Assembly (NCBI GenBank): GCA_000402775.1
Contig: AQSC01000052.1
Coordinates: 14,714-39,090, forward strand
Origin: Euryarchaeota archaeon SCGC AAA252-I15
Lineage (GTDB): Archaea; Altiarchaeota; Altiarchaeia; IMC4; SCGC-AAA252-I15
Direction of reading: 5' to 3'
DNA length: 24,377 bases
Part shown: piece after piece, positions 23,459 through 24,377 of the stretch
Layout of the letters: each line of letters opens with the position of its first letter
Numbering within the stretch: the stretch's first letter is position 1
The notes under the pieces: generated by a model
Databases searched by the model: none
Told to the model about the DNA's origin: nothing
What the model saw: only the letters and a program-made list of their open reading frames with translations
Position numbers and translations under genes: made by a program

Positions 23459-23529
23459 GGACTCCGGTAAGGTACGCGTCTCGTATGCAGGATTCGACGG
23501 GGTCTCGTGTTTTCTCCATCCTGGTTTAT
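23459..23529. repeat. 71-bp direct repeat, right copy (methyltransferase 1 start fragment)
   Basis: Duplicate of 20186-20256. On the minus strand it supplies an ATG at 23519 and the first 20 codons of methyltransferase-like protein 1, with M12 changed to I, then runs into the reverse strand of the ATPase fragment. It begins inside the stop of methyltransferase-like gene 2, as expected if gene 1 originally followed directly. Confidence 0.85.
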
Positions 23530-24179
23530 TTTTGGGTTTCCTTGCCTAAAACCCGCCTGACAATTATGGCGCCGTGGCTGTATCGGCTAATCTCGCGGGG
23601 CTCGCCTAAGCGGACTCGGCATTCTCCCGCTGTTTTCGCCACGACTCCGGGAAGATCCTGCCTCCCTCTGTAAATCGGGGACTTTTGCGGATCATTCACC
23701 GAGATTGAGCCGCCGACCTGAAGCGCTCTGAATCCGTCGCGAAGGAAGCTTTCGACTTGGGCGGTGTGTTCTTCGTCGATACCCATTTGTAACTCGAGGA
23801 CTCCAAACGCGGCGAGGTGGTTTATGGAATCCGGGCTGAAGTAGTCTCCGAAATTTACAAACCTGTCCGGAATGCCTTGAAGGCTCCCACTGACCCTTCT
23901 CACTTTTTTCCCTAATCTGCCTGCTGCTAGTGCATTCACTTCACCCGTTAATTCCTGGTCTTGGTCGTAGAGTATCGCGTGCAATCCAAGTTGGGCTGCG
24001 ATGACTGGGAGGGGGCTTCCCAACCCGCCTACTTCAACGAACGTCTGCCCCTTGCGCCAACCGCAGGCTCCGATGAATTCGGCAGCCTCTTCAGGCAGTT
24101 CGAAGTAACACAGATCCCCGTATTGTGCGGTAACTTCCATCGGAGTGGGAGGTTTAGCTTTCCCCCAAAACAATCTCAT
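23526..24179 (-). CDS. SAM-dependent methyltransferase-like protein 2
   Basis: 217 residues. TFVEVGGLGSPLPVIAAQLG (about 47) is the motif I loop and LHAILYDQDQE the motif II strand with its acidic residue, typical of class I methyltransferases. FGVLELQMGIDEEHTAQVES and ALQVGGSISVND fit motifs IV and V. Substrate unknown. It resembles protein 1 in fold and context rather than clear sequence. Stop TAA at 23526 lies six bases before the duplicated gene-1 ATG, so the two were probably cotranscribed. The start at ATG 24179 lies close to an IS200-like right end, so its native promoter may have been replaced. Confidence 0.7.
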   Translation of the reverse strand: MRLFWGKAKPPTPMEVTAQYGDLCYFELPEEAAEFIGACGWRKGQTFVEVGGLGSPLPVIAAQLGLHAILYDQDQELTGEVNALAAGRLGKKVRRVSGSLQGIPDRFVNFGDYFSPDSINHLAAFGVLELQMGIDEEHTAQVESFLRDGFRALQVGGSISVNDPQKSPIYRGRQDLPGVVAKTAGECRVRLGEPREISRYSHGAIIVRRVLGKETQK

Positions 24180-24204
24180 AGTGTAATTACTATCCGAATT
24201 CTAG

Positions 24205-24247
24205 AAATAAATATCCGCGGCCTGAAGGCCGCGGTATTTTATGTTAG
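24205..24247 (-). mobile_element. IS200/IS605-type right end hairpin
   Basis: CCGCGGCC and GGCCGCGG pair perfectly around TGAA (24215-24234), just after the tnpA stop. On the minus strand the block reads AATACC to GGATATTTATT, matching the end of the deleted element at 20589-20621. Confidence 0.7.
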
Positions 24248-24377
24248 TTAGGCGTATTGGATTATTCGGGTTTGTCTTGAATCCAAATCCTCTATTTCGC
24301 GGCTGGTTTTGTGCCAGCCGTGTTGACTGCATTCGATGTAGTGTTTGACTGCCTTGTCGGTGGTGCTGCCGACGCTG
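24248..24377 (-). CDS. tnpA: TnpA (Y1 transposase) C-terminus, cut by window edge
   Basis: 42 residues before the stop: SVGSTTDKAVKHYIECSQHG and on to TRIIQYA. The SVG-x-T/S-x-x-x-V-x-x-Y-I-E pattern is the end of IS200/IS605 TnpA proteins. The HUH motif and catalytic Tyr would lie outside the window, so whether this copy is intact cannot be judged. Confidence 0.7.
   Translation of the reverse strand, partial: SVGSTTDKAVKHYIECSQHGWHKTSREIEDLDSRQTRIIQYA

Overview
The window is archaeal chromosomal DNA. The core evidence is both subunits of the archaeal family-D DNA polymerase (DP1 and DP2) in overlapping order, two KaiC-like RecA-fold ATPase genes, a class II tRNA-Ser with an anticodon-loop intron, TATA-like promoters about 25 bases before genes, and several very small zinc-ribbon and single-helix membrane proteins. 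Lineage cannot be fixed from this piece; a euryarchaeal or DPANN/Altiarchaeota-like genome would fit, but that is a guess.

Layout. 1-975: remains of an IS5/DDE-type transposase gene, open at the left edge, broken by a 52-base insert made of two perfect hairpins. 976-1049: tRNA-Val(TAC). 1050-2300: a repeat-rich zone with a small membrane protein gene, two degenerate copies of the tRNA-Val 3' end, a diverged duplicated module (one copy carrying a 53-base two-hairpin insert) and a 46-residue zinc-ribbon protein. 2500-7337: polD operon (DP1, then DP2 with a one-base frameshift in a run of nine G). 7340-9503: membrane-anchored Ig-like protein, a nucleoside phosphorylase of the MTAP type, a small winged-helix protein, and two zinc-finger proteins. 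9572-11389: a GH57-like protein. 11606-13895: two KaiC-like ATPases, the first frameshifted in a run of eight G, the second apparently catalytically degenerate. 13953-15125: a secreted protein with a Ser/Thr linker and lamin-tail-like domain, plus a 48-residue membrane peptide. 15439-16380: Ca2+/cation antiporter. 16480-17030: structured repeats and a second zinc-ribbon protein. 17324-18268: a class II Fic protein whose promoter is flanked by repeated GTAGTCAC sites. 18411-18572: intron-containing tRNA-Ser(GGA).

18721-24377 looks accessory: a cysteine-rich membrane-anchored protein, two SAM-dependent methyltransferase-like genes, two divergent paralogues of a family I do not recognise (264 and 525 aa), an internally deleted IS200/IS605 element, fragments of corA and of a RecF/SMC/Rad50-like ATPase, and the 3' end of another IS200/IS605 tnpA. 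A 71-bp near-perfect direct repeat (20186-20256 and 23459-23529) suggests that an original two-gene methyltransferase operon was split by about 3.2 kb of inserted DNA, which contains the unknown paralogues.

The most unusual thread is structural: many near-perfect hairpins with loops of 1-4 bases, two of them arranged as twin-hairpin inserts of 52 and 53 bases with unrelated stem sequences but the same architecture. No CRISPR array, rRNA or integrase was seen.
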